A stretch of 64,000 nt of DNA from contig JAFXGM010000012.1 of NCBI GenBank assembly GCA_017513195.1, positions 40,616 through 104,615 of the forward strand, in the 5' to 3' direction. Each line of letters opens with the position of its first letter. Positions within the stretch are counted from its first letter, which is position 1. A program made the position numbers and the translations under genes. The stretch is from Clostridia bacterium. GTDB lineage: Bacteria > Bacillota > Clostridia > Oscillospirales > Acutalibacteraceae. This document shows, one piece after another, positions 5,924 through 14,836 of the stretch. A model generated the notes under the pieces. It worked only from the letters and a program-made list of their open reading frames with translations. It had not been told where the DNA came from and searched no databases.

Positions 5924-8290
5924 TTATGCGTTAAGATATTTCTTTATATCAGATACGCCTGTGTATTTTGTTGCGTTTCCGTTTTCTACAACAACAAGTG
6001 TAGGTGCCTGCTTAATGCCAAGTGCATTTACTGCCTCTACGTTTTCGTTAGCAAGAAGCTTGTTAAAGATAACGCCTGCTTTATCAAGCAAGGACACTGC
6101 TATTTTGCAGTTAGGGCAGGTTGCTGTTGTGAAAAGATAGTTACCGTCAGCAAGTATAGCGTCAGACTTTTCTTCACAAGCGCAATCCTCTTTTACACCG
6201 TTGTGTGTAAGCTTGGAATTTTCAATATCATAAACCTTACGGTCTTTAAATTCCTGTGATTTACCGTCGTTCCAGTTTTGAACAGGTCGATAGTAGCCTG
6301 TAATACGGCTGTAAACCTCGGTGCGTTCGCCACAGTCGGGGCAGGTGTATTCTTCGCCTGCAATGTAACCGTGATTTTTACATACAGAATATGTCGGTGA
6401 CATTGTGTAGTAAGGCAAACGGTAGTTTTCGGCAATCTTTCTTACCAAGTTTGCGGCTGCCTTCCAATCGGGAAGCTTTTCACCCAAGAATGCGTGGAAT
6501 ACTGTACCCGATGTATAAAGTGTTTGAAGCTCGTCTTGAACGTCAAGAGCTGTGAAGATATCCTCGGTATAACCAACCGGCAAATGTGAAGAGTTGGTGT
6601 AGTAAGGTGTCTCGTCCGGTCCGCGACCTGCAGTAATAATGTTTGGATAGTGCTTAAGGTCGTGCTTTGCAAGACGGAAAGCGGTTGACTCGGCAGGGGT
6701 AGCCTCTAGGTTATAGAGGTCGCCATACTGTTCTTGGTAGTCAGAAAGACGCTCACGCATGTGGTTGAGTACATCTTTTGTAAACTGCTGAGTCTTTTCG
6801 TGTGTAAGGTCAACACCAAGCCACTTAGCATTAAGACCAACCTCGTTCATACCAACAAGACCGATGGTTGAGAAGTGATTGTTAAATGTGCCCAAGTATC
6901 TCTTGGTATATGGGTAAAGACCTGCTTCAAGAAGCTTTGTAATAACTGTACGCTTAACGTGGAGTGAGCGAGCAGAAATGTCCATCATCTTGTCAAGACG
7001 AGCGTAGAAATCAGCCTCGTCCTTTGCAAGATATGCTATACGTGGCATATTAATTGTAACAACGCCTACAGAACCGGTTGATTCACCACTACCAAAGAAG
7101 CCGCCTGACTTTTTACGAAGCTCACGAAGGTCAAGACGAAGTCTGCAGCACATTGAACGAACATCACTGGGCTCCATATCACTATTGATATAGTTAGAGA
7201 AGTAAGGAGTGCCGTATTTTGCGGTCATTTCAAAGAGAAGCTTGTTGTTCTCGGTCTCGGACCAGTCAAAATCACGTGTGATTGAATAGGTAGGAATCGG
7301 ATACTGGAAGCCACGACCGTTAGCATCGCCTTCGATCATAATTTCGATAAACGCTTTGTTTATCATATCCATTTCCTTTTTACAATCCTTGTACTTAAAG
7401 TCCATTTCCTTGCCGCCAACAATACAGTTAAGCTCGGCGAGGTCGTTTGGAACTGTCCAGTCAAGTGTAATATTGGTAAACGGTGACTGTGTACCCCAAC
7501 GGGAAGGAGTGTTTACACCGTAGATAAAGCTTTGTATACACTGCTTAACTTCTTTGTAACTTAGGTTATCAACCTTTGCAAACGGAGCAAGATAGGTATC
7601 AAACGATGAGAATGCCTGTGCGCCCGCCCATTCGTTTTGCATAATACCAAGGAAGTTTACCATTTGATTACAAAGGGTTGAAAGGTGGCTTGCAGGAGCA
7701 GAGGTAATCTTACCTGGCACACCGCCCAAGCCCTCTTGGATAAGCTGTTTAAGTGACCAACCTGCGCAGTAACCGGTAAGCATAGAAAGATCGTGGATAT
7801 GAATGTCGGCGTTGCGGTGCGCGTTGCCGATTTCATCATCATATATTTCAGAAAGCCAATAATTCGCAGTAACTGCGCCTGAGTTTGAAAGAATAAGACC
7901 GCCTACCGAATATGTAACAGTAGAATTCTCCTTAACGCGCCAGTCGGCAATATTTAGATAGTTGTCTATAATAGCCTTATAGTCAACCATTGTAGCGTTT
8001 ATGTTACGAACCTTTTCACGCTGACGGCGGTAAATGATGTATGCCTTTGCAACGTCATCATAACCCGCTTTAATAAGAACAGACTCAACACTGTCCTGAA
8101 TATTTTCAACGGTGATTTTACCGTCCTCAATCTTATCGGTAAAATCAGCGGTAACCTTTAGCGCTAAAAAATCAATTACGTCTTGATTGTATGCTTTTTG
8201 GCAAGCATCAAAAGCCTGTTTGATGGCGTCACTAATCTTTTGTATGTCAAAATTTACAAGTTTTCCATCACGTTTTACTACATTATACAT
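5924..8290 (-). CDS. nrdD: Anaerobic ribonucleoside-triphosphate reductase with fused C-terminal redoxin domain
   Basis: A 788-residue protein. An ATP-cone lies at residues about 1-90, then the ten-stranded reductase barrel. A zinc motif (CPDCG) is near residue 650, and the glycyl-radical loop RITGYYRP has the radical glycine at about 665. Most NrdD proteins end shortly after this; here about 85 further residues form a thioredoxin/glutaredoxin fold with CPNC at about 725-728 and a cis-proline strand QAPTLVVV. The enzyme makes dNTPs without oxygen. NrdD types that use a redoxin instead of formate are known, and the fusion suggests this is one. NrdG, its activase, is encoded upstream. Confidence 0.95.
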   Translation of the reverse strand: MYNVVKRDGKLVNFDIQKISDAIKQAFDACQKAYNQDVIDFLALKVTADFTDKIEDGKITVENIQDSVESVLIKAGYDDVAKAYIIYRRQREKVRNINATMVDYKAIIDNYLNIADWRVKENSTVTYSVGGLILSNSGAVTANYWLSEIYDDEIGNAHRNADIHIHDLSMLTGYCAGWSLKQLIQEGLGGVPGKITSAPASHLSTLCNQMVNFLGIMQNEWAGAQAFSSFDTYLAPFAKVDNLSYKEVKQCIQSFIYGVNTPSRWGTQSPFTNITLDWTVPNDLAELNCIVGGKEMDFKYKDCKKEMDMINKAFIEIMIEGDANGRGFQYPIPTYSITRDFDWSETENNKLLFEMTAKYGTPYFSNYINSDMEPSDVRSMCCRLRLDLRELRKKSGGFFGSGESTGSVGVVTINMPRIAYLAKDEADFYARLDKMMDISARSLHVKRTVITKLLEAGLYPYTKRYLGTFNNHFSTIGLVGMNEVGLNAKWLGVDLTHEKTQQFTKDVLNHMRERLSDYQEQYGDLYNLEATPAESTAFRLAKHDLKHYPNIITAGRGPDETPYYTNSSHLPVGYTEDIFTALDVQDELQTLYTSGTVFHAFLGEKLPDWKAAANLVRKIAENYRLPYYTMSPTYSVCKNHGYIAGEEYTCPDCGERTEVYSRITGYYRPVQNWNDGKSQEFKDRKVYDIENSKLTHNGVKEDCACEEKSDAILADGNYLFTTATCPNCKIAVSLLDKAGVIFNKLLANENVEAVNALGIKQAPTLVVVENGNATKYTGVSDIKKYLNA

Positions 8291-8340
8291 ATCTTAATCC
8301 CCTTCTTTTTAGTTTTTTCCCTCATTTAAGGGTGAGCAAG

Positions 8341-8398
8341 ATACATTATATAGGTTATTTTGTGGTTTGTCAATAGTAAATTGCACAATATGTTGTGT
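8341..8398. promoter_or_regulatory. Tandem NrdR-box candidates
   Basis: Two 16-bp sites resemble the NrdR consensus acaCwAtATaTwGtgt. The distal site at 8383-8398 is GCACAATATGTTGTGT. The proximal site at 8341-8356 is ATACATTATATAGGTT and matches nine of ten core positions. They are 42 bp apart, four helical turns, as expected for cooperative NrdR binding. The proximal box contains the -10 hexamer. Confidence 0.85.
8345..8373 (-). promoter_or_regulatory. nrdD promoter, full consensus
   Basis: On the minus strand, TTGACA (8368-8373), 17 bp, TATAAT (8345-8350). Both hexamers are perfect. The -10 lies inside the proximal NrdR-like box, so repressor binding would block RNA polymerase. Confidence 0.9.
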
Positions 8399-9090
8399 TA
8401 AATTCCTCTTTTTTCCACTTTTGGTATCACATCTTGTGCATAACTTTGCATTAAATCTAGGGTTTCTATGCTTGCTGCAGATAGATTGTTTTTTATAATA
8501 TCGCCCGAATCAATAAAGTTTTGCAAGAAATATTTAGGTGCACCGTTTATCCACTCCGATATTTTTTTAATATCTTCGGACTCGTGATATTCTTTGACTA
8601 TAGTTGTTCTAAATTCGTAGTCAATTTTACCCTGTTTTAAAATCTCAACGCTTTTTTCTACGTTACGTAAATCCTCTTCGCCGCACTCGGCGGTAAGCAG
8701 ATATTTTTCTTTTGAGTTTTTTATGTCCATTGCAACGTAGTCTATTAGACCGCTGTCTATAAGATTCTCAAGTCGCTCGGGGTATGAGCCGTTTGTATCA
8801 AGCTTTACTAGGTAACCAAGCTCTTTTACCTTTTTAATAAACTCGGGCAAATCCTTATGCATTAAAGGCTCGCCGCCTGTGATACACACCCCGTCAAGTA
8901 CACCCTTGCGTTTTTTAAGATAGTCTAAAACATATTCTTCGGTAAAATAGTTCGAGTTATCAATGTGGGTTACAAGCGCTGCGTTATGGCAAAACGGGCA
9001 GCGAAAATTGCACCCTGCAGTAAACAGGGTGCATGCAGTTTTTTCGGGGTAATCGAGTAACGTTAGTTTTTGAAATCCGCTAAATTGCAT
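8398..9090 (-). CDS. nrdG: Anaerobic ribonucleotide reductase activating enzyme
   Basis: A 230-residue radical-SAM protein. The cluster motif is CNFRCPFC near residues 26-33, followed by GVCITGGEPLMHKDL, the GGEP AdoMet site. It generates the glycyl radical on NrdD. The ATG at 9090 is chosen because it has AGGA upstream and begins the family-typical MQFSGFQKLTLLDYPEK region. nrdG precedes nrdD here, with a separate regulated promoter between them, so activase and reductase can be made at different levels. Confidence 0.93.
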   Translation of the reverse strand: MQFSGFQKLTLLDYPEKTACTLFTAGCNFRCPFCHNAALVTHIDNSNYFTEEYVLDYLKKRKGVLDGVCITGGEPLMHKDLPEFIKKVKELGYLVKLDTNGSYPERLENLIDSGLIDYVAMDIKNSKEKYLLTAECGEEDLRNVEKSVEILKQGKIDYEFRTTIVKEYHESEDIKKISEWINGAPKYFLQNFIDSGDIIKNNLSAASIETLDLMQSYAQDVIPKVEKRGI

Positions 9091-9109
9091 TTTATTTTTC
9101 CTTTTATAA

Positions 9110-10426
9110 TTAGTTGTCGGCCGCAAATTGCTCTTCTATAGCCGCTTTTTTGTCGGGGCGTGAATCACCGTGACGCACAAAGCTCATAGTAATAAATGAC
9201 GCTACCGAGAAGAACACTGCGTAAGGGAATAAAATTTCATAACCCCACCATTTAATAAATAGGCCCGAAAGCACAGGAGTTACAATTTGAGCCGCCATTG
9301 AAAACGTATAGTAGACGCCTGTGTATTTACCAACGTCAGAGCCTGTACACATTTCAACAACCATTGGGAATGAATTTACGTTTATAGACGCCCAACCGAT
9401 ACCAATGATGCCAAACATTACGTACATAAGCCAAGGGTTATTTGTTGCAGTTTCTTTATCAACAAAAATTGCTACGGCATAACAAAAGGTCATAATCACT
9501 ATACCAAAAAGCACAGCCTTTTTTCTGCCAATTTTGCTTGACAGGAAGCCTAGTGGCACAAATGCCGCTATGGCAGCAACGGTTGCTACCGTTAAAAACA
9601 TTGACGATGCGCCAAGGTCTATATTCCAAATTTTTATACAGTATCTTGAAAAGGTTGTTGTTACGCCGTTGTATGCTGTAAACCACAAAAATACCGACGC
9701 CAAAATAAGAACAAGACTTGTGACAACAGATTTAGAAAGCTTTGTGCCCTTTTCTGTTTTTTGCTCTTCTTCGGCTATTTTTGTTTCTGCCAAAATCTTA
9801 TTTTCTTTTACGGTAAGCACCATAATTAGAACTGCAACTAACATAAATGCCGCTATAATTAAAAATACCGGGGTAAACGATTGGTCGGACGCATACACCT
9901 TTTTCTCTTCGCCGTTTATAGTAACCGTTTCGCTCTTTAGCATAAACATCATTAAAACGGTTGCAAAGATTCCGCCAACATAACCCACAAGGTTTATAAC
10001 TGCGTTACCCTTACTTCGAAGCGGCTTTTCGGTAACATCTGGCATATACGCAACGGCCGGCGAACGATATGTTGCCATAACAACAAGCAGTGCCATAAGG
10101 GTTATTATAAAGCCCCAGAAATTAACCCTGCTTTCAAAGAACGCCAATACACAAAGCAATATTACGGAGCCTATTGTACCATAAAGTATATATGGGGTTC
10201 GTTTACCAAGTCTTGTGTGCGTTTTGTCGGACAATTTACCAAAAAGAGGCAACATAAACACTGCCAATACGTTATCAACCGCCATAAAAGCGTTTGCGAC
10301 GGGTGTGTCTAACTTAAATTTTTCCTCTAAAATATAAGGTATTACCTGGTCGTAAAACTGCCAAAAAGCCAATATTGCCATAAATGCAAAGCCTATAAGT
10401 ACAGTCCGTTTATAATTTAACTTCAT
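9110..10426 (-). CDS. MFS transporter, sugar-carrier-like (GPH/SLC45 type)
   Basis: A 438-residue polytopic membrane protein with about 12 hydrophobic segments. The loop after helix 2 reads LFGKLSDKTHTRLGKRTPYI, the signature seen in glycoside-pentoside-hexuronide and SLC45-like carriers. A charged cytoplasmic loop (residues about 210-230) separates the two halves. Substrate and direction are unknown; the neighbours give no firm clue. It starts 11 bp after pgeF and ends 19 bp before nrdG, so it is probably cotranscribed with both. Confidence 0.8.
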   Translation of the reverse strand: MKLNYKRTVLIGFAFMAILAFWQFYDQVIPYILEEKFKLDTPVANAFMAVDNVLAVFMLPLFGKLSDKTHTRLGKRTPYILYGTIGSVILLCVLAFFESRVNFWGFIITLMALLVVMATYRSPAVAYMPDVTEKPLRSKGNAVINLVGYVGGIFATVLMMFMLKSETVTINGEEKKVYASDQSFTPVFLIIAAFMLVAVLIMVLTVKENKILAETKIAEEEQKTEKGTKLSKSVVTSLVLILASVFLWFTAYNGVTTTFSRYCIKIWNIDLGASSMFLTVATVAAIAAFVPLGFLSSKIGRKKAVLFGIVIMTFCYAVAIFVDKETATNNPWLMYVMFGIIGIGWASINVNSFPMVVEMCTGSDVGKYTGVYYTFSMAAQIVTPVLSGLFIKWWGYEILFPYAVFFSVASFITMSFVRHGDSRPDKKAAIEEQFAADN

Positions 10427-10437
10427 ATTTATCTCCC

Positions 10438-11259
10438 TTAAACAAGCTCTATTATTGCGGCAAGATTGCCGCGTTTGCCGCCCGTTGCTCTGTGCGAATG
10501 CAGTTCATTTGCGTTACAACAGGTGCAAATATCGCTTATATCTATGTTTTCTTCCTTTATTCCGGATGAAAGCAATATATTTTTGTTAGCTTCAACAAGA
10601 TTTAACATAAAATGATTTTCGTCGCGACCTTCTTTAAATACGCCCGTTATGTCCATTCCGCTTTCGGCAAAGGCCTCTAGCACAGGAAGGTCAACCTCGT
10701 AGCAATTTTGACATATACAAGGACCTATTGCCGCTATAATATCAGCAGGGTTACAGTCAAATTCGTTTACCATTTTTTGCACCGTTACCTTGCCGATTTG
10801 GCTCACCGTACCGCGCCAACCTGCGTGAGAGGTAGCACATACGCGCTTTACGGGGTCACAAAACAACAAAGGCGTACAATCGGCATACTGCGTTACAAGA
10901 GCAACGCCCACCTCGTTTGTTATAAGCCCGTCAACGTCACTAAAACTCGGTCGTGTATAGCCGGTGCCGCAATCGTCTTTTGTAACTGTTCGAACATTGT
11001 TGGTGTGGGTTTGACGACTTAACACAAGATTTGATATATCAATGCCAACAGCGCCGCAAAGACGGCGGTAGTTTTCCTCAACGTTTGCAAATTCGTCACC
11101 GCCTGAAAAGCTGGTATTCATCGTTGCGTACTGGCCGTTGCTTACACCGCCAAGACGGGTTGAAAATATATGCCGTACTGCACCGCACGCTTCAAGTCGC
11201 GGAAAGGTTATATATATCAATTCACCTTTTTTATTTATTTTTAGGTTATTGCTATTCAT
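10438..11259 (-). CDS. pgeF: Peptidoglycan editing factor / YfiH-type purine nucleoside phosphorylase
   Basis: A 273-residue protein of the former multicopper polyphenol oxidase (laccase) family. Motifs include LVLSRQTHTNNV, TQYADCTPLLF, TSHAGWRGTV and a C-terminal HSHRATGGKRG. The conserved His and Cys residues form the zinc site of this family. Members remove wrongly incorporated L-Ser-containing precursors from peptidoglycan or act on nucleosides. The ATG at 11259 overlaps the end of cpsB by 8 bp, indicating translational coupling. Confidence 0.88.
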   Translation of the reverse strand: MNSNNLKINKKGELIYITFPRLEACGAVRHIFSTRLGGVSNGQYATMNTSFSGGDEFANVEENYRRLCGAVGIDISNLVLSRQTHTNNVRTVTKDDCGTGYTRPSFSDVDGLITNEVGVALVTQYADCTPLLFCDPVKRVCATSHAGWRGTVSQIGKVTVQKMVNEFDCNPADIIAAIGPCICQNCYEVDLPVLEAFAESGMDITGVFKEGRDENHFMLNLVEANKNILLSSGIKEENIDISDICTCCNANELHSHRATGGKRGNLAAIIELV

Positions 11260-11977
11260 TAGCGGCCTCAATCTCTTCTAATAATTGGTTTGATTTATAT
11301 ACAAAGCGGTTCACTACCGATTTTCCCAGTCTTTCGGTTAGCACCTTAAACGCTTCTTCAAACTGCGGAGGTCTGTTATGAACCGAATGTGTGTCGCTTG
11401 CAAGATATGATACGTAACCGCCCTTTATAAGCTTTTCGCAGCATTTTGCCTCTTCTTTAGAAGCTACTCCACCTGCGTTAATATGGGCAAGCGCATAACC
11501 GTCAGATATTAATTTCAATAATTTTTTATAGCCTTTTACTTTGCTATAACGCTCAATGTGTGCAAGTATAGGTATTAACCCCTGACGCTCTCTTATGTTT
11601 ATAATATCTTGTAAGACTATGTCTGTAATCGCCGCACCGTACGGCAATTCCACCAGCAAATAATTGGTACCTTTAATTACAAATTGGTTTATTGATTCGC
11701 TTTTTCCAATACCGTTAAAATAACGCAGTTCGCAACCAAGATAAACGTTTGGTAAATCTTTTCCCGTAAGTTCTTGTTTTAAGTTATTATATGCATTTTG
11801 AACTGCGATAACAAAATCCTCTGCGTTATCTTCATCCGGATAAAAGTGCGGTGTTGCAATAACGTCGGTGACGCCCTGGCTCTTCAACATTTTGAGCAGA
11901 GCAAGTGCCGTTTCCATATCTTTTGCGCCGTCATCTATTGCGGGCAATATATGTGAATGTATATCCAAAAAAGTCAT
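11252..11977 (-). CDS. cpsB: CpsB/YwqE-type protein-tyrosine phosphatase (PHP fold)
   Basis: A 241-residue protein starting with FLDIHSHILPAIDDGAKD, the metal-binding HxH of PHP-domain phosphatases. ATPHFYP, ELRYF and a C-terminal SDTHSV are further metal ligands. CpsB/CapC enzymes dephosphorylate the tyrosine tail of CpsD-type kinases, which tunes capsule and exopolysaccharide assembly. The kinase and its membrane adaptor lie just upstream, separated by a hairpin terminator that may lower cpsB transcription relative to cpsC and cpsD. Confidence 0.9.
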   Translation of the reverse strand: MTFLDIHSHILPAIDDGAKDMETALALLKMLKSQGVTDVIATPHFYPDEDNAEDFVIAVQNAYNNLKQELTGKDLPNVYLGCELRYFNGIGKSESINQFVIKGTNYLLVELPYGAAITDIVLQDIINIRERQGLIPILAHIERYSKVKGYKKLLKLISDGYALAHINAGGVASKEEAKCCEKLIKGGYVSYLASDTHSVHNRPPQFEEAFKVLTERLGKSVVNRFVYKSNQLLEEIEAANE

Positions 11978-11993
11978 AAATTACCTTCTTTTT

Positions 11994-12027
11994 AAAAAAT
12001 CGGGAAAACGCTGAGGTTCTCCCGATT
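11994..12027 (-). terminator. Terminator between cpsD and cpsB
   Basis: An 8-bp stem AATCGGGA/TCCCGATT, then a run of Us on the minus strand, lies 7 bp behind cpsD. No strong promoter is visible between it and cpsB, so partial read-through is likely. Confidence 0.75.
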
Positions 12028-12033
12028 ATAAAG

Positions 12034-12837
12034 TTACTGCTGATTTGGAGTTTCGGATTGTTCCGTTTGCTTTAGCGTTGGCGCACTGCCATAACCATAG
12101 CCGTATTTTGAATAGCTATACTTACGATAGCCGTATTTACGATATCCATACTTGCGATAGCCATAGCCCCTGCCGGATTTTGGGTTTGCCGCATTCATAA
12201 CAGCGCCAAGAATGTTAATGTTAGCAAATTTGGCAGCCTCAATAGCACGATTTATAGCGTCGGTAGGTGTTACGTGATCCTTTACAACAAGCACAAGACC
12301 TGCTGTGTGTGGAGCTATAACCAAAGCGTCGGTTACAACATCCATCGGTGGAGTGTCTATAATTACATAACTATATTCCCTGCCCACGGTTTCAACCAAT
12401 TCTTTAAATCTTGCAGAGCCTAAAAGTTCTGATGGATTTGGTGGCACCTGTCCGGCTGTTATAACGTCAAAAGTATCGTTAATATGAGTTATAACCTCTG
12501 AATAATTGTTAAATCCCGCAAGCACGTTAGAAAGACCTGCGTTGTTTTCGATTTTTAGCTTTTTATGGATAGAACTTTTACGCATATCAGCGTCAATAAG
12601 CAATACCTTGTCGCCAAGCTGCGAGAAAGCAATAGCCATATTTACAGATGTGGTAGATTTACCCTCGCCCGCTTCAGGACTGGTAATACCAAAAACCTTT
12701 GTTTCGCTTGTTGCAAGCAAGAAGGTCAGGTTTGTACGAATAGCCTTATATGCTTCTACTACCGCAAACGGAACGTGGCGAGATTCGCTTATGTTCATAG
12801 CCGTTTGCTTGCTGTCGGTTTTACTCTTAATAGCCAT
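12034..12837 (-). CDS. cpsD: CpsD/CapB-type tyrosine autokinase
   Basis: A 267-residue BY-kinase with Walker A SPEAGEGKSTTS, Walker A' LLIDADMRKSS and Walker B VIIDTPP. The C-terminal tail (residues about 222-250) repeats the unit YGYRK and holds more than ten tyrosines, the expected autophosphorylation cluster. It needs the membrane adaptor CpsC, encoded upstream with an 11-bp overlap. Together with CpsB it forms a phosphorylation switch for surface polysaccharide length or export. The tail is unusually regular, with near-identical repeats at the DNA level. Confidence 0.92.
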   Translation of the reverse strand: MAIKSKTDSKQTAMNISESRHVPFAVVEAYKAIRTNLTFLLATSETKVFGITSPEAGEGKSTTSVNMAIAFSQLGDKVLLIDADMRKSSIHKKLKIENNAGLSNVLAGFNNYSEVITHINDTFDVITAGQVPPNPSELLGSARFKELVETVGREYSYVIIDTPPMDVVTDALVIAPHTAGLVLVVKDHVTPTDAINRAIEAAKFANINILGAVMNAANPKSGRGYGYRKYGYRKYGYRKYSYSKYGYGYGSAPTLKQTEQSETPNQQ

Positions 12838-13573
12838 TGCCGTAACCTCCTCTGCTCTTGTACTTGCGATAGCCGCTAGCTTCTACGTTTTCAAAATCCG
12901 GAACCGAACCCAAAAGAGGCACGTCAAAACTGTTAGCAAAATCTTCTTCACCTTTAATTGAACGGTTCATTGATTCGATAATAAACAGCACCACATAGGT
13001 CACTGCCGCACCCAAAACACCAACAACTGCTGTTGTCATTGTTGTTCGCGGATATGTCTGTGCTGCACCGATGGCGGTAGATGCTACATTTGCACGAGCA
13101 GACGGGATAAAACTTGGTATATAATCACAAGCAACATCTGCAAACACGTTTACTATTTCTTTTGCCTTTACAGCATCGGTGCTGGAATATGTGATATCGA
13201 TAAACAGAGTGTTTTCACTTCTTCTTGCAACCGAAAAGCCACCCCTTAGACTTTGAAAATCGTCTTCGCCAAGTTCGTCCGCAAGCTCTATGTAAATATC
13301 CGGAGTATTAAGAATATCAACAACAGTATCTGCAAGATAAAGCGATGCCGATATGTCGCTACCCGATATCTTGTCGGTTGTTTCTGCATAAGACGTTATA
13401 ACCGCACCGTTTGTAACAACAATTGATGAAGTAGCGCTGTATGACGGAGTTAGGAAAAATTTGCAGTAACCAAATGCTGCAACCGCGCAGACAACAGTTG
13501 CTATAACAAGTATCCACAACTTTCGCCATGCAAGCATTACGAGGTCCATAATATTTATAGTTTTTTCTTCCAT
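12827..13573 (-). CDS. cpsC: CpsC/Wzz-type chain-length regulator and kinase adaptor
   Basis: A 248-residue membrane protein with a transmembrane helix near residues 18-38 (LWILVIATVVCAVAAFGYC), an outside domain of about 130 residues, and a second helix near 175-195. The short cytoplasmic tail is tyrosine/glycine-rich (GYRKYKSRGGYGNGY), echoing the CpsD tail. Such proteins activate CpsD and set polysaccharide chain length. It is the first gene of the cps operon. Confidence 0.88.
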   Translation of the reverse strand: MEEKTINIMDLVMLAWRKLWILVIATVVCAVAAFGYCKFFLTPSYSATSSIVVTNGAVITSYAETTDKISGSDISASLYLADTVVDILNTPDIYIELADELGEDDFQSLRGGFSVARRSENTLFIDITYSSTDAVKAKEIVNVFADVACDYIPSFIPSARANVASTAIGAAQTYPRTTMTTAVVGVLGAAVTYVVLFIIESMNRSIKGEEDFANSFDVPLLGSVPDFENVEASGYRKYKSRGGYGNGY

Positions 13574-13622
13574 TTTATTCCTCTTCCAAACTAAAAATTT
13601 TTAATAATTATACACTTAGTTT

Positions 13623-13651
13623 ATGATACCATTTTTATATGCGTTTTTCAA
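13623..13651 (-). promoter_or_regulatory. cps operon promoter
   Basis: On the minus strand, TTGAAA (13646-13651), 17 bp, TATCAT (13623-13628), with a TGG extension before the -10. It lies immediately behind the carboxypeptidase stop codon. Confidence 0.7.
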
Positions 13652-13653
13652 GT

Positions 13654-14775
13654 CTATTTTGCATATCGGGTATATAAATTTATTTGGTCGTAAACGGTTG
13701 GCCAATGACCTGCACCTTTAAGTGTTACACAAACATAGTTTGTACCGCCATCACTTTTGCCAAACGATGCTATACAATAACCCGACTCATTTACAAAGCC
13801 CGTCTTGCCGCCCAATATATCAGAGCCTTCGGGCTCGGTGCCGTACATATAGCTAAACAGCGTGCTGGTAAGCGGTATACCCTCGGGGTGTTGAGCAGTT
13901 GCCGCCGTGGTGTACTGATAGGTTGAAAGCACCTTGCGGCAAAGCTCGTTTTTCATAGCTTCACGCACAATGATTGCCATATCTTCGGTAGTTGTATAGT
14001 GATTTTTATCAAAAAGACCGCTGGCATTCATAAAGTGTGTGCCTTTAAGCCCAAGCTCCTGGGCCTTTTTGTTCATAAGCTTTACAAACTCTTCTTCGCT
14101 GCCGGCAACAGCTATTGCAAGCCCCGCCGTAGCGTCTGCGCCCGATGGCAAAATAGCCCCGTAAATAAGGTCGGTCATATTTGCCGTCTCTTCATTTGCA
14201 AAGCCCGCCATAGTAGCACCCTGTTTATGAAAAGGATCGGTGATTTCATAACTAAACGTAAACGTTTTGTCGTAATCGGTTATATAGTCTACCGCCGTAA
14301 GAATTGTCATTATCTTGGTGGTAGACGCCGGATAACAACGCTCGGTGGCATTTCTTGCCGCAACAACCTCGTTGGTGTCACAATTTACAACTATTATACT
14401 TCCGCTTGCCACATCAGACGCTATTTGCTGTGTGTTGTCGGTATATTCGGCATAATAATTAACCTTTGGTTTTTCCTCCGGTTTTTCTACCCTGCTTGCC
14501 ACACTGTTTACGTCTTGAGTATCGCCCTCAATTTGCGGCAATTCGCCATTGCCACCGGAAAAGATCATTACAAACACAATTGTTAACACTAATATAATCG
14601 CAGTGATATAAATCCACGGACGAAGTCTTACCGTTTTTTTAGTAGTTTTTTGCGCAGGCTTTACTTGTACAATATAATCTTCGCCCGCTTTTTCTATTTG
14701 AGAATTCTTTTCAATGCTTTTTTCTACGGCAGAAAAATAGTCGCCGTAATCTTTATTATTAAATTGTTCCGACAT
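13654..14775 (-). CDS. D-alanyl-D-alanine carboxypeptidase (DacF/PBP5-like)
   Basis: A 373-residue protein anchored by one N-terminal helix (residues about 50-70) after a 48-residue cytoplasmic stretch. The serine-peptidase motifs are ASTTKIM (nucleophile serine and lysine), PSGADA (in place of the usual SGN) and GGKTGFVNESG (KTG). It trims the terminal D-Ala of peptidoglycan stem peptides outside the membrane. The alanine in the SGN position is a variant seen in some related enzymes, so activity is still expected. It lacks the long C-terminal PBP5 domain. Confidence 0.87.
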   Translation of the reverse strand: MSEQFNNKDYGDYFSAVEKSIEKNSQIEKAGEDYIVQVKPAQKTTKKTVRLRPWIYITAIILVLTIVFVMIFSGGNGELPQIEGDTQDVNSVASRVEKPEEKPKVNYYAEYTDNTQQIASDVASGSIIVVNCDTNEVVAARNATERCYPASTTKIMTILTAVDYITDYDKTFTFSYEITDPFHKQGATMAGFANEETANMTDLIYGAILPSGADATAGLAIAVAGSEEEFVKLMNKKAQELGLKGTHFMNASGLFDKNHYTTTEDMAIIVREAMKNELCRKVLSTYQYTTAATAQHPEGIPLTSTLFSYMYGTEPEGSDILGGKTGFVNESGYCIASFGKSDGGTNYVCVTLKGAGHWPTVYDQINLYTRYAK

Positions 14776-14804
14776 ATTTTTCTACCTCATTTTATACACA
14801 TTAA

Positions 14805-14831
14805 CAATTCCCCTTTATTCAAGGGGAATTG
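14805..14831. terminator. Hairpin between the TPM gene and dac
   Basis: Perfect CAATTCCCCTT/AAGGGGAATTG arms with a 5-nt loop lie just behind the TPM-domain gene. The following T-run is weak, so termination is only probable. Confidence 0.55.
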
Positions 14832-14836
14832 CATCT

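Noticed and set aside
13999-14586. Plus-strand open frame of 195 codons
   Set aside because: It is antisense to the carboxypeptidase gene, whose SxxK and KTG motifs are intact.
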